From NCBI RefSeq assembly GCF_018812025.1, contig NC_063052.1, forward strand, positions 16,684,914-16,748,913: a stretch of 64,000 nt of DNA, in the 5' to 3' direction. The stretch comes from Megalobrama amblycephala (taxonomy: Eukaryota > Chordata > Actinopteri > Cypriniformes > Xenocyprididae). Shown here piece after piece: positions 24,027-37,477 of the stretch. The notes below the pieces were generated by a model. The model did not search any database and was not told the origin of the DNA. It was given only the letters and a program-made list of their open reading frames with translations. A program made the position numbers and the translations under genes. Positions within the stretch are counted from its first letter, which is position 1. Each line of letters starts with the position of its first letter.

Positions 24027-25147
24027 ATCACTTCCATGGCCACAGGCATATAAATCAAGCACCTAGGCATGCAGACTGCTTCTACAAACATTTGTGAAAG
24101 AATGGGTCGCTCTCAGGAGCTCAGTGAATTCAAGCGTGGTACTGTGATAGGTTGCCACCTGTGCAATAAGTCCATTCCTGAAATTTCCTCACTACTAAAT
24201 ATTCCACGGTCAACTGTTAGTGGTATCATAAAGTGGAAGCAATTGGGAACAACAGCAACTCAGCCACGAAGTGGTAGACCACATAAAATCACAGAGCGGG
24301 GTCAGCACATGCTGAAGCGCACAGTGTGCAGAAGTCGCCAACTTTCTGCAGAGTCAATAGCTACAGACCTCCAAACTTTGTGTGGCCTTAAGATTAGCTC
24401 AAGAACAGAGCGTAGAGAGCAATGCACCAAGTGCAATGCAAAGCGTCGGATGCAGTGGTGTAAAGCACGCCACCACTGGACCACTGGAGACATGTTCTCT
24501 GGAGTGACGAATCACACTTCTCTGTCTGGCAATCCGATGGATCAGTTTGTGTTTGTCAGTTGCCAGGAGAACAGTACTTGCCTGACTGCATTGTGCCAAG
24601 TGTAAAGTTTGGTGGAGGGGGGATTATGGTGTGGGGTTGTTTTTGACCCCTTAGTTCCAGTGAAAGGAACTCTTAATGCTTCAGCATACCAAGACATTTT
24701 GGACAATTTCATGCCTCCAACTTTGTGTGAACAGTTTGGGGATGGCCCCTTCCTGTTCCAACATGACTGCGCACCAGTGCACAAAGCAAGGTCAATAAAG
24801 ACATGGATGAGCGAGTTTGGTGTGGAGGAACTTGAACGGCCTGCACAGTCCTGACCTCAACCTGATTGGAACACCTTTGGGATGAATTAGAGCGGAGACT
24901 GCGAGCCTGGCCTTCTTGTCCAACATCAGTGCCTGACCTCACAAATGCGCTTCTAGAAGAATGGTCAAAAATTCCCATAAACACACTCCTAAACCTTGTG
25001 GAAAGCATTCCTAGAAGAGTTTAGGCTGTTAAAGCTGCAAAGGGTGGGCCAACTCCATATTAAACCCTACGGATTAAGAATGGGATGTCATTAAAGTTTG
25101 TGTGCACGTAAGGGCAGGCGTCCCAAAACTTTTGGCAATATAGTGTA
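24027..25147 (+). mobile_element. Second Tc1-type transposon, left end lost
   Basis: The right end reads CAAAACTTTTGGCAATATAG before TGTATA, a typical Tc1 terminus. No matching left terminus is visible in 23850-24030, so the left inverted repeat is deleted. Confidence 0.8.
24102..25063 (+). pseudogene. Tc1 transposase pseudogene, internally deleted
   Basis: Starts MGRSQELSEFKRGTVIG with a clear paired-like helix-turn-helix region (NKSIPEISSLLNIPRSTVSG) and the GRPHK linker. Near 24418 about 50 nt are missing relative to relatives, joining SSRTERREQ to CTKCNAKRRMQW. The first catalytic segment (WSDES-like, near 24500) is in another frame, QHDCAPVHKA is intact, and an extra base near 24870 disrupts the NPIEH motif. 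Confidence 0.88.
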
Positions 25148-25164
25148 TATATGGTGCTCAAAGA

Positions 25165-25345
25165 ACATTTCTTATTAGCAGGGTTGAAATATGAATTAGA
25201 TATTTTGTATCTTTTGTAACATTATAAATGTCTTTACTGTCACTTTTGATCAATTTAATGCATTCTTTCTGAATAAAAGTATTAATTTCTTTCAAAGCAT
25301 AAATAAATAAATAAATAAACCCCCCAAACTTTTGAAACTTATTAT
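25165..25345 (+). repeat. Dispersed repeat family Z, partial copy
   Basis: Shares TTTTGTAACATTATAAATGT and CTTTACTGTCACTTTTGATC with 6911-7305. It ends in an ATAA run and CCCCCAAACTTTTGAA. Confidence 0.6.
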
Positions 25346-25419
25346 GCCATTTCTAACACAGCCTATGTGTTACTGTGCTTAAATCACTGCATGAGACAAA
25401 CTCAGGTTGTAAATAATGA

Positions 25420-25425
25420 TTTATT
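25420..25425 (-). terminator. Candidate EEPD1 polyadenylation signal
   Basis: TTTATT on the plus strand is AATAAA on the minus strand, about 275 bp after the EEPD1 stop. The call rests on hexamer and position alone. Confidence 0.35.
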
Positions 25426-25698
25426 GTTTGCACTTAAAAAGTTTTGGCACACTTGTCATTTGTTTCTTCATTTCACTTCATTTTATGTACATGTTTAATA
25501 AATCTGTGTTTAAATACCTCATTATATTGCTCTATATTAAAATTAAATGTTTGCTGCTATAGAATCTCTACTGTACATTGAACAGACAAAACAAAAAGGC
25601 AATCATGGTGCGTTTCTCGCGTTCTTTCATTTATATTCAGTCAGTCATTGTGTCAGTCCAGAGGTTTGTGACCTTTTCCACAGTGACTATGTAAAAGG

Positions 25699-25895
25699 TC
25701 ATCGCTCATGTTTGGACATGGTGTCTCCTCTCTCCACCACCGCCACGCCGTTCCCACTGCACAGGTGCTCCTTCAGGATGATGTCCACGAAGAACTCTGC
25801 CACTATAGGACAGTGCTCGGATGCCACCCCACCCCACGACCAGTTATCAGGAATCCAGGGATTGGTCAGGCCCTCCCGCACCACCGAGCAATGAC
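25699..25895 (-). CDS. eepd1: EEPD1 terminal coding exon
   Basis: 197 nt. Acceptor CTTCAG, two bases completing a Gly codon, then HCSVVREGLTNPWIPDNWSW and 44 further residues to KHER and TGA. Very strongly conserved segment. Confidence 0.95.
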
Positions 25896-28800
25896 CTGAA
25901 GGGGGCAGCACAACACATACACATAACAGTCAAAAGTGTGGAATCAAACATGATTTTAAAAGTCTCTTATGCTCTCCGAGCTGACTTGTTTAAAGAGTCT
26001 GTTGTTTTTATCATATTAAAATATTATCTAATATTAAATTCTACACCACCCACCTGTGTAGATCTTTTTGAGGGAGCGACTGGCCCAGATGTTGTCCAGA
26101 CAGTGTGAACCCTGCGGGGTGCGAGTGCTGATGTTTGTAAAGACGGACGGTGCGAGGAGGGCGGACAGTTTTTCTTTCCTCAGGCACTCCATCTCAGGGC
26201 TGTCGGGAGCCATGCCAAAGTGACCCAGCACCAGCAGCTCTCTCTCACCTACAACAGTAACACCAACAGAGAAATATTGAGGGGGTGTTGGCGTCATTTT
26301 TGGTTGCATTTATGTCCTCAACCCTTGTTAATTTCTCTCCTTGCACTAGAACACACAGTAATAGTCAATACACAGCACAAACATACGACCATAAAGACTA
26401 TGATTCCACCTGATAGCACCATGGAGCTTGCGGACACAGACACAGAACAGATAAGAGGCTCGTGTAAGAGTGACTCCAGCAATGATGCACGAAGTATCAT
26501 GTTGAAACAGACCTTTGAGAGTTTCCTGGATACCAGAGCTCAGTCTGTAAGCCTTGAGTTCGTCACAAGTGTTTTTTCCTTTATGTTCTGCAGGCGATGG
26601 TGCTGCTGTCAGGTGCAAATTGATCAGCGTGAGCTCAGACGATCCAATCTGGTTACAGAGAAAATTGGGTGGGATTTATCATTGAAATGATCAAAAGTGT
26701 ACATATTATCTGTTATACAATTAGCTGAGATGAAAGAGACAACATATTTAGTTCAGTTACATTTATGATGAAATATTTGGGGTTAGAAAGATTCATTTTT
26801 AATGTTTTTGAAAGAGTTATTTGATCAAAAATACAGTAAAAACATTATTATGAAATATAATTTCAATTCAAAATTTTCTATTTTAATATATTTTAAAATA
26901 TAATTTATTCCTGTGATGACAAAGTTACATTTTCAAGTTACATTACTCCAGTCTTCAGTATCACATGATACTTCAGAAATCATTCTAATATGCTGATTTG
27001 CACAAGAAACATTTCTTTATTTTTTTCAACATTGAAAACAGTTGTGCTTCTTAATAATTTTGCTGAAACCATTATACATTTTTTTTTTTCAGGATTCTTT
27101 TATGAATACCAAGTTCAAAAGAACAGCATTTATTTGAAAATGTATTTTCCTTAATTATAAATTATTTTGATCAATTTAATACATACCATGAAAATCTGCA
27201 TAAAACAAATTGCTTGGTAACACTAACAGATAAATAGCTGTATTCCAGGTTTACTTACATAAAAATGTCCCAGGTATGGCTGAGGATGCTTCCCATTACC
27301 ATTAGTCGCAGAACTTTCCAAGACAGCGGCATCCTTCATTTCAATCCCAGAAGAGCTGTCCCACAGGAAACCAGAGTACTCAGCAACCTACAGGATTACA
27401 GCAAAACCATAATGATTATGATCTGACAAATAACATTCATAACCCAACAACTGTACGTACCTACTATTAAAGAGAACAAGCATTTTAATCATGACAACTC
27501 TCAGAAAAGTTTTAGCATGTTATTGAATATGCTAATAGATACACAAAACGCTGCAGTAAGCATGTAAGATATGCTGTTGCTGCTGCTTAAATAGACATAC
27601 ATAAATCCTTTAGCTGGGGAAGGTGGAGGGTTTCAGAGGAACTCTGATAGCGAGCTGCAGGATTAGCTAACAGCAAACAATGAACCAGACTCATTGGCTG
27701 CAGGTTTAGCAAAGGCCAACTGACCCATTCGCCGGGAGTTTGATTGACAAGCGATCTAACCAATCATAATGGCGAATCCGAAAGGAGTTAGAAGATTAAC
27801 CTCGGTGGGATTGAACTTGAAAAATGGTGTGTACTGACGTCTTTGCGCATTTGAAACAACATTCCTTCTGATGTTCATTCATGTTTATTTGATGCTATAA
27901 ATTAACTAGTAGGAAGAGATTATCGGTTTACGAACCGCTTGAGCTGAGGCGCTACAGCAATCACAACACATTAAAGAGCCACAAAACGGTTTTTATTGTT
28001 CTAATATCTTAAAAAAATGACACAATTTGAAAGCTGGGACTTTGTTTAACCCTTTGAGCGGTACGGTCCCACATATGGGATTTTTATTTCTGTGCCCCTG
28101 GGCGTACGGTACCACATATGGGATTTCGAACGTTCAGCGACGTCACATAACTGCCAGATTCAAACTGTGCTTTCGCGCTCTGGCTGCGAGATGGACGCGC
28201 GCAGCTCTTGTCATATATCACAGCTATGCAGCGTTTTCAGCCACATAATGTTTCTTTTAAGGTTTCAGACATTTAAATATGCATAAGCACCATTACAACA
28301 ATACATTAAGAGTTTTATAAAATACACACTGATGTCCGACATCAGTGGAAGCAGCAATAACAAATATAATTTGCCGACATTTTATCAGACGCACATAATG
28401 GGCCAAGGAACTATAAAGTTTACTCTATTATTCTTCCAGTTCACCAGCCACTTACTTGCATATATTTCGGGAGAAATTGATGAATTCACCTGCTGTAAAT
28501 CCGACTGACAGGACTCTGTGAACTGCAGCGCAAACTAAGATGGCGGCGCCCATCTCGCATTATAGATCAAGATAAAGATCATTTATAAAGGTTTTAAAAC
28601 GACAAAGCACACTCACTTACACATATTTGAGAATCGGAATATCATATAGTTGATGACATGGTAAGCAATTTTGCGAATATTTTAAATATAAAGGAAAAAC
28701 TAAATAATAGCGATCCATCTGTCATACAGTGTTATTGTTGCTGCGTTCAGCGCTCGTGACACGCAAGACGCGTTGCCATGGAAACATTAAAGGCAAACGT

Positions 28801-31800
28801 TCTAAAATAACGGTCGCCTTAAAAAAAATCACTCTGGGGGGACAGTTAGAATATTTTAAACTCACGCTCGAAAGGGTTAATATCATAAGTAACCTGCTCT
28901 GTCTTGTCTATCGACGTGTTGTCAGTTTCCTCTTTGCTCCGCGATGTATTTTTCACTGTGTGTGGCGTGACAGTGCCATAGCTTGTCGGACATAGCAACA
29001 GTAACTAAGGGGGACAGGTCTTTGCGAAAAGTCAATTGCTTACAGATTGCATGTAAAGGACCAATCAGCCTGTGCCATCTAGAGTTTCATGACTGAACTA
29101 GATATATAAATATGACCATATAAGGAGCCTGTACAACTCCTACACTTTATTTTCATAAGTTTTCTGAAGTCATGTGATAGCTTTGAGTGAGGAAAAGCTA
29201 AAATGTAAGTATTACTTCTCTAAGAACGCAAGTATGAAAAACCACAGCCAAGACATTTTGCTAAATATCTTCTTTTGTTTTCCAGAGAATAATAAAAAAT
29301 AGACAGGTTAGAAGTAAATTAATTTTTCTGAATTAAATTAAAACAGTATTGTTATTGTTAAACTATTAAAAATCGTTTTCATTAAGTGAAATAAAATAAG
29401 ATATAAATAACAGATGAAAAACTTAAAAAATAATTAAGCAAAATTACAAATAAGTACTAAAATTATTAAAACTAAAAATTAAAGCAAGATAAAAATATTA
29501 AAAAACTAATAAACACTTAAATTACAATGAATACTGAAAATATAAAAATAAAGCCAATTCAAGTTGTGAATAAATACTATAATAGTAATTTAAATAATAA
29601 TACTAAAATAACACTGGTCCAGTACCCTTCGTGACAATGGCTGCTGCATAGGACAAGTGAAGCCTTTCTTTGCAGCACAACAAGACAGCAACTCCATATT
29701 TGCATAGATAAAGAGTGCATGAATTGTGGATCGTTCATGTGAGCTGTGTGTGTTTAACTAAAGGCCACTGAATCATCATGACTGGAGTGCGTCAGGTTGG
29801 TTTAACAGCCTTTGTGCCTGATGTCCCATTTAAATGCAGTGCACAGAGAAAGCGCCGCTAAGAGATCAGGGGAAAAGTACACACCGTTCGTGTGCATCAC
29901 AACACATCTCTATTTAAAGTGTCTTCAGGTGTGGCTTTAATAGAGTTCGTATTGAAAGTGGTGATTGTGTTTATTGAGGTGCAAATGAGAACCAGGATTC
30001 AGCCTACATACTTCTAAAAACAGGAACCTGAATTATTAGAAAACTACTGTGTCGTGTAAAAGCACATGAGGGCTTATAGACACTTTCTCTCTCTAAAAAC
30101 ACACTGCAGATTTCACACATAGCTCAACTACAGGCAAATATCTGGTCCAATACATCCTAGAGCACCTTGATTAATATTAAAATTTACAGTAATGCTCCTT
30201 GATGGAAAGCAGACCTCTGTGAGTCAAGAACTTTCATTCTCCTGCGTAATCTCATTCATTTATCCTACATGACAGCACAGTCTCTGTGGAGTTTATATCT
30301 GCCACATGTCACTGCAAAGATGTTTCCTGTGTGGGTAAACAGCGCTATCCAGGGAACATCTTATGTTTGGCCAGACACCTCTAGACATGGTCAAGATTTT
30401 TTATTTATTTTTTTATGATTAACCAAGACCTTACAGACAAGAACATTGTTTTTTATGCAATGGTCAATTTTAAGATTTTGGGCTCCTTTGCTTCCATAAT
30501 GTAATTTTTCAGACTAGTTTTATTTTATTTCAATTACAATACATATATTTAAAGATTTTTTCTCATTCACTGAGTCCAAAATCTCCACTTCAGTAGCATT
30601 TAAAAACACCAAACCCTTTTATTCCTATCTATATTCTGAAAGTTCATATAACATTTGCTTGATTTATGTTACATGTTTTTTCTAAAAACATGGTGATTTT
30701 GTTGGCTGACAGTATTTTCTGATTTATAGAGTGATAAAAAGAGAGATATTCGAAATCCCCTTTAACTCTATTATGTCAATAAAACAAAACAAGACATTTG
30801 AAACCTGGCTTTATCCAATATTCAGATTTCTGTTCAGGAAATATATGCAAAGTCATGCATATTTGATTAGTGCCTCAATTATTTAAAGGGATAGTTCACC
30901 CAAAAATGAAAAATCTGTCATTAATTACTCATCCTCATGTCATTCCAAACCTGTAAGACTTTCGTTCATCTTCGGAACACAAATGAAGATATTTTTAATG
31001 AAATATGAGAGCTTTCTGTCCCTCCATTTTCAGCCTATGCAACTACCACTTTTGGCTCGTTTCCACTGAGCGGTACGGTTCGGTTCAGTTCAGTACAGTT
31101 CGGTACGATTCGGAACGGTAAACCCTGATCAGGCTTGCGTTTCCACCGCCAACAGTACCCTTACTTGATAGGCGTGGTGTAGCCAGAAAGAAGAAGAAAA
31201 TGACACAGTAAACGACACTGGATACAGCAGATCTTGTTCTTGCTTCTCGGCTTGAGGCTGTCTATCACAAGAAAAAGACAAGCTTTGCTTGCTGCACGCC
31301 AATATTAGCTGTTTCTCAATACCAAGTACGCAAAGTTCAGACGTCCATGCAGCAGCAACTACCAGCAAGCGTCAATAACGGAGGACTAAACCCACATAAT
31401 TTAAAAACTACATTAATTTTGTGTCATGAAATTTAGTTTTAAAAGTTTTTCAGGCGAGAATGTAGTTGTTTAAAGCTCAAATCTGTGGTTTACAGGTGCT
31501 GGTCATATAATTAGAATATCATCAAAAAGTTGATTATTTCACTAATTCCATTCAAAAAGTGAAACTTGTATATTATATTCATTCATTACACACAGACTGA
31601 TATATTTCAAATGTTTATTTCTTTTAATTTTGATGATTATAACTGACAACTAAGCAAAATCCCAAATTCAGTATCTCAGAAAATTAGAATATTGTGAAAA
31701 GGTTCAATATTGAAGACACCTGGTGCCACACTCTAATCAGCTAATTAACTCAAAACACCTGCAAAGGCCTTTAAATGGTCTCTCAGTCTAGTTCTGTAGG

Positions 31801-34800
31801 CTACACAATCATGGGGAAGACTGCTGACTTGACAGTTGTCCAAAGACGACCATTGACACCTTGCACAAGGAGGGCAAGACGCAAAAGGTCATTGCAAAAG
31901 AGGCTGGCTGTTCACAGAGCTCTGTGTCCAAGCACATTAATAGAGAGGCGAAGGGAAGGAAAAGATGTGGTAGAAAAAAAAGTGTACAAGCAATAGGTAT
32001 AACCGCACCCTGGAGAGGATTGTGAAACAAAACCCATTCAAAAATGTGGGGGAGATTCACAAAGAGTTGACTGCAGCTGGAGTCAGTGCTTCAAGAACCA
32101 CTACGCACAGATGTATGCAAGACATGGGTTTCAGCTGTCGAATTCCTTGTGTCAAGCCACTCTTGAACAACAGACAGCCTATTGCCTGAACCACACATTA
32201 ATAGGTTTCATATTTTTTAAATGAAACCGAAAAGAGGCAGGGTTGTGTTTTATATTTTGTTTTGTTATATAGCTTACATGAAGTGAAGATAATCAATGCA
32301 AGCGTTGCCTGGACCACATTTGTGTGGCGCCTCGTGTTGTCATTCCCCTTGTAGCACGCGCAAGTGACGATTCTCTATCAACCAATCAACATTCTGCAGA
32401 GTGTAGCTCCACCATTTTGGTACCGGTACTATTGGTACTGTTGTGCTTGGTACCCCAACGGAAGGGTCCCAAAAAAGTGGTACGGTATGGTTCAGAATTA
32501 CGGTACCATTCACAGCTTCTGACAATGGAAACAGCAAAAATTGCGTACCGTACTGTACTGAACCGAACTGTACCGCTCAGTGGAAATGAGCCATTTAAAG
32601 CCCAAGAAAGGTAGTAAAAAGATCATTAAAATAATCCATTTGACTCCAGTGTTTTAACCTCAATTTTATAAAGGGACACGGGCGCTTAGTTTGCGCAAAA
32701 CAAATTTGCTACTATGTTTACAAAATATTAATCTCCAATGTGCACGCCACAATGACTGCTTGTGTCAACACAACACCCATGAGCATGTTGTGGTGCTCTT
32801 GTGATTGCATTAAAGATTTTTTAAATAAATGTGCTTTTTTTTTTTTTTTTTTTTGCGCAAACAAAACACTCCTGTTGCTTCATAACATTGAGGTTAAACC
32901 ACTGGAGTCACATGGATTACTTTTATGATGTCTTTACTACTAATTTTCATTTTTAGGTGAACTAACCCTAAACATAACTTTTTAGAAAACTTGTTATACA
33001 AAACAATTTTCTTAAAGTACTGTGATTAATCAACTGGGAAAGTATGGTGACATCAGTTATTTCAGCTTTAGTGCCTTGCCTTAAAAGAGATTGAATCAGC
33101 GGACAGGTTTCTGTCTGCTGCAGCAGCAGATATTTTCTAGTTAAGGCTGTTGATAAACATTTTGGACCTTCAACCCCATATCATGTGTATATATATATGT
33201 GTGTGTGTGTATGTGTGCTACAGGGAACCTACATTACTGGACTGTCCAGTGGGTTTCTCTGAAACGGCACATTTCCACAGGCCTCTGGCACTCTTCCACT
33301 TGCGTACGCTGCAGAGAGTGGGCTGATTCAGCTCTGCACAAAACTGACACAAACAAACACAAAGGATAGTTGATTAGCAGTGTGAAAAAAAAAAAAAAAA
33401 AAAAAAGTATTAAACTCCCTTATGGGGATGCCCTTTCATGATTCAACATATCTGCAAAATGTTACTGAAAATAAATTTTTTGTTGTTTATTCACATATGT
33501 ATCTCTTTAGTTTTTGGCCAATTAAAAAATGGAATATTACACACATGGTAACACTAATTTGTTAACACTAGTTAGATTACTTCTTCAGCATTCATTAATC
33601 TTAGTAAATCTACATTTACTAATACATTGGCAACAATTTACAACAAGGTCCCATTATTTAACGTTAGTTAATGCATTAACATTAACTAACAATGAGTAAT
33701 ACATTTGTTACAGTATTTATTAATCTTGGTTAACATTAGTTAAGAAAAATACAGCTGTTCAGTATTCAGCTGAGGTCCATTAAATAATATTAACAGATTC
33801 GACTTTTATATGTATTACTAATTGTTGAAATTAACATTAACAAAGAATAATAAATGCTTTAGAAGTATTTTTCATTGCAAGTTCATATTAACTAATGTAG
33901 TTAACTAATTTTAACCAATGAAACGTTACCGTCAAATTTAAGTAAGGGATAATCCACTGCTAGCTGTGGAATAAATTATTTTAATGCATGACATGGAGGC
34001 AAAGAACCACCTGAAGTGAAGTGGAGTGCATTTAAATTGTTTAATGGACAGGTAGCTGTGGATTAACCCCAATTATACCTTGGCCATTTGCCAGCATTGA
34101 CACATTAATGATGTTTGCAGCGCAAACATGGATAAAATTGATGGTTATTTTTGTCGGTTATAGCTCATTAGATCTAGCACTTTTGCCCACTTTAAATCAG
34201 ACACAGAGATAAAGTAGTGCTTAAGATTACATTTATTTAAATGAATGAATTACAGCATTCATTTGACTTATCGTGAGAGAGAGAAAGAGAGAGGAGATGA
34301 TACATGCGTGTGAAAGACCTGCATCTGTGCAGAGTCTCTCTCTCTTTCTGTGAGTTTAATTCCTTCAAAAACAGCTATGTTAACCCCTCGTGGCCAAGAC
34401 ATATAATGAAGCAATTCAGTAGCTTTGCTATTTTATAATAACAGCATTTATAAGTTTCTGTGCTCCTGAATGTTTCTGTGCATGCGCAGTGCGATCTCTG
34501 ATCTCTGTGTGTGTGCTTTAATGAAAGCAGCGCATTAATATAGAACAGTGATTAAAATGACTGGAACTACCTGTGCATTAAACAAGTTTTAATGCACACC
34601 TTCCAGCCAATCAGAATCCAGTGTTTAGACAGACCATTAACATTAGTTAATGCACTGTAACACAAACAAACAATGAACAATTGCATTTGTATTAACTAAA
34701 ATGAAGGAAAGTTTAATAAATGCTGTAAAAAATATATTGCTAATGGTTAGTTAAATGTTAAATAATGTATTAACTAATGTTAACAAATGAAACCTTAATA

Positions 34801-37411
34801 CAGTAAAAGAGTTACTGTACACACAGAAATCTTAAAATGGACAATTTGACAACATAGAGATTGTCAAAGATAACTGTAATTCCGTGCTTCCTATAGCCAT
34901 CAGTGAAATTCCTACTATAAATGTATGATATATCGCTTAACTGTCTGAATTGACAGATATTAGAAGATGATAATATCAGGGTGTGTTTTTCCCAAATTAA
35001 ACTTGTATTCCTATGCCCACTCTTCTTTTGCAAACTGCTCTAATTCTCATATATGCCAGAAACACCATATATGCTGCAAACACCAGTGCAGGTACTTTTG
35101 GTTATTATCCTCTAGCTACGCAAGATGAAAATTGTCATTAACATTTCCTCACGCTCATGTCATTCCAAACCCATAAGACTTTTGTTCATCCTCAAAACAC
35201 AAATGAAGACACTTTTAATGAAACCTGAGAGATTTCTGTCCCCCCATTGAAAGTCCATTCCACCAAATGTTGTAGAAATCGTAAAAGTAATCCATATGAA
35301 TCGAGTAGTTTAATTCAAGTCAGGATCGCTTTAAATAATGACTAGAATTAATTTAGGCTTTTATTCTTATATAAAGCAATGCACATACAGAGATTATCGT
35401 AGACCATAACATAGAGCATATCAAATATGGTAAATGTAAATTCAATCATACCTTCTTGACGGGTGAGAATAAATGAGGTCTATCCTTGCGCGTCACACAA
35501 ACATGTTTAAACTTCTGTTCATCATATTTGATGTGCTTCTTGTATGTGCGTTGATCAATGTTTATATATGAATAAAAGTCTAAATTAAATCTGTTCATTA
35601 TTTCAAAGATGAATGAAAGTCCTATGAGTTAGCAATGAGATGAGGGTGAGTAATTGATATCAGAATTTTCATTTTTGGGTGAACTAATCCTTTCAGTAGG
35701 ATTTAGATCTGTACTTTTATTGCTTGCCACCTCAGTAAAATGCAACGAAATGGGTGCTTTTTGAAGAGTTTAGGGTATTTTTCCTACTGGAAGACAATGG
35801 GCCTCATTCATGTAACAACAGCAGAATGAATTTGTGTGTAATTCATTCATAAAGCCATTCTGAAGTAAATTTTCGGATCCATGAGCATATTCGTATTTTC
35901 AAAATGTTAGTTGGTACTAAAGAAATTTACACCTGCGCCATATTTACGAATGTTTGGAATTCATTTATACGCACATTGTATACGAAGCGTTTGTAAATCC
36001 AATGTATTTTTTCCAATGTCCATTTTAATGCGCAAATTACTCCGAATTCACTCGCATGTTCATGAAAATTTCATGAATGAGACCCAATGCCTTTGATGGA
36101 GATGCAACTTTCTGATGCTGTTTTTCCGTTTTTCATTTTGATCACCTCAAAACAGAGAAACCAAAGCCTCTGTAAGTTTGCAATTATTTATCTTAATCTT
36201 CTAGCAAACACAACCTGGCCTTATCCTACCAAAGAGTACGTGCTGAGCACACTCACTGGTGCTGGGAAATCTGATAACTACATCTGACATTCCCATTACC
36301 TCAGACCCCCCCCCACTTAGGTCCTATAATTAACCAGGAGCAGAAGGGGAGAGTTTCCTGCAGGGTACCAGGGGACCGAGCCAGAAGTTCAACAGAAGCA
36401 GTGCCATAATCAGCTGATCTGTAAAGAACGCTTGAGGAATGTGGCCAGGACGGAGACATTTAATGCAACACCCGTCTCCACTGACGTCAAAACAAACTAA
36501 GAACTAAAACAAGACCCAGGTTCCAAACATGTATCTGCTTTTGCATCTTGTCTTGTGGGTAGTTGTCTTGTCCTGCTGGAGTTCTTATTTTCCATTAAAT
36601 ATGTGAAAGCACAATGGGGGACAGGCGGCCGGTAGTCACTGCAACTAAGTACAGGTGATGACGCCAAAGAGGGCTTTGGCATTGTGTTTGTCAATGAATT
36701 CGCGAAGGCATGTACAATCTAATTTAGCACAAGATCAAACCACCTGAGGAAGTCGAGCAGGGGATTCCCACACGATGACGGAGATGATGGTGAGCACTAA
36801 ACTGTTGAACATGCACCATTATGGACATCACTGTCTACACTGGCAGCTGTCTGGCATCCTAACCCTCATAAGTTATTGATCTGCAACACTTCAACTCTGC
36901 CCACTGCACAAATAATGGTCCTAGCTATTAAAAAAATTGTAATAGCTATTTATACTATATACTGTAATACTATATACGATTAATCATTAAAAGACAGCAT
37001 TCTCGATTCAAACATCCACGCAATCTTATTCCTAAATGACAACGAATCGCCTGTGTCTATTAAACCTTTGACAAAATCACACCGGATTTTGTCAAATCTG
37101 CTTTGGTGCTGCTGCTGACCCAGAGAAAGCAGTTGTCACATATAGTTATTAAACAGCTTCTCAAAGTCTTTTCAACCACACAGTATCATTATTTCTGTTC
37201 AAGAAGTACTGGGATAAAGGTTTCAGATTTAAACACTCTACATGTCTACGGAAGCGATAAAAAAAAAGAGCAAATTACCTTTTGAAAGTAACTTGGCGCT
37301 TCTAATATCGATTATATTGTTGAGTCACCAAGTGATGACAAGGTGTTAAAAATATGTATTTATTTATTAATAATTACTCTACTACTCAGAGAGACTGGTC
37401 ATGCAATTACA

Positions 37412-37477
<66 letters not shown>

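Larger units (their letters stand above)
30883..32972. mobile_element. TTAA-type fold-back element with two levels of insertion
   Basis: Left end TTAA then AGGGATAGTTCACCC; the right arm ends TTTAGGTGAACTAACCCTAA. The middle is replaced by the fold-back element at 31053-32593. Confidence 0.65.

Noticed and set aside
33228..33236. Alternative EEPD1 donor GTAATG at 33236
   Set aside because: It would shift the next exon (GTTGCTGAG) into a frame with an immediate stop; GTAGGT at 33232 keeps phase 0.
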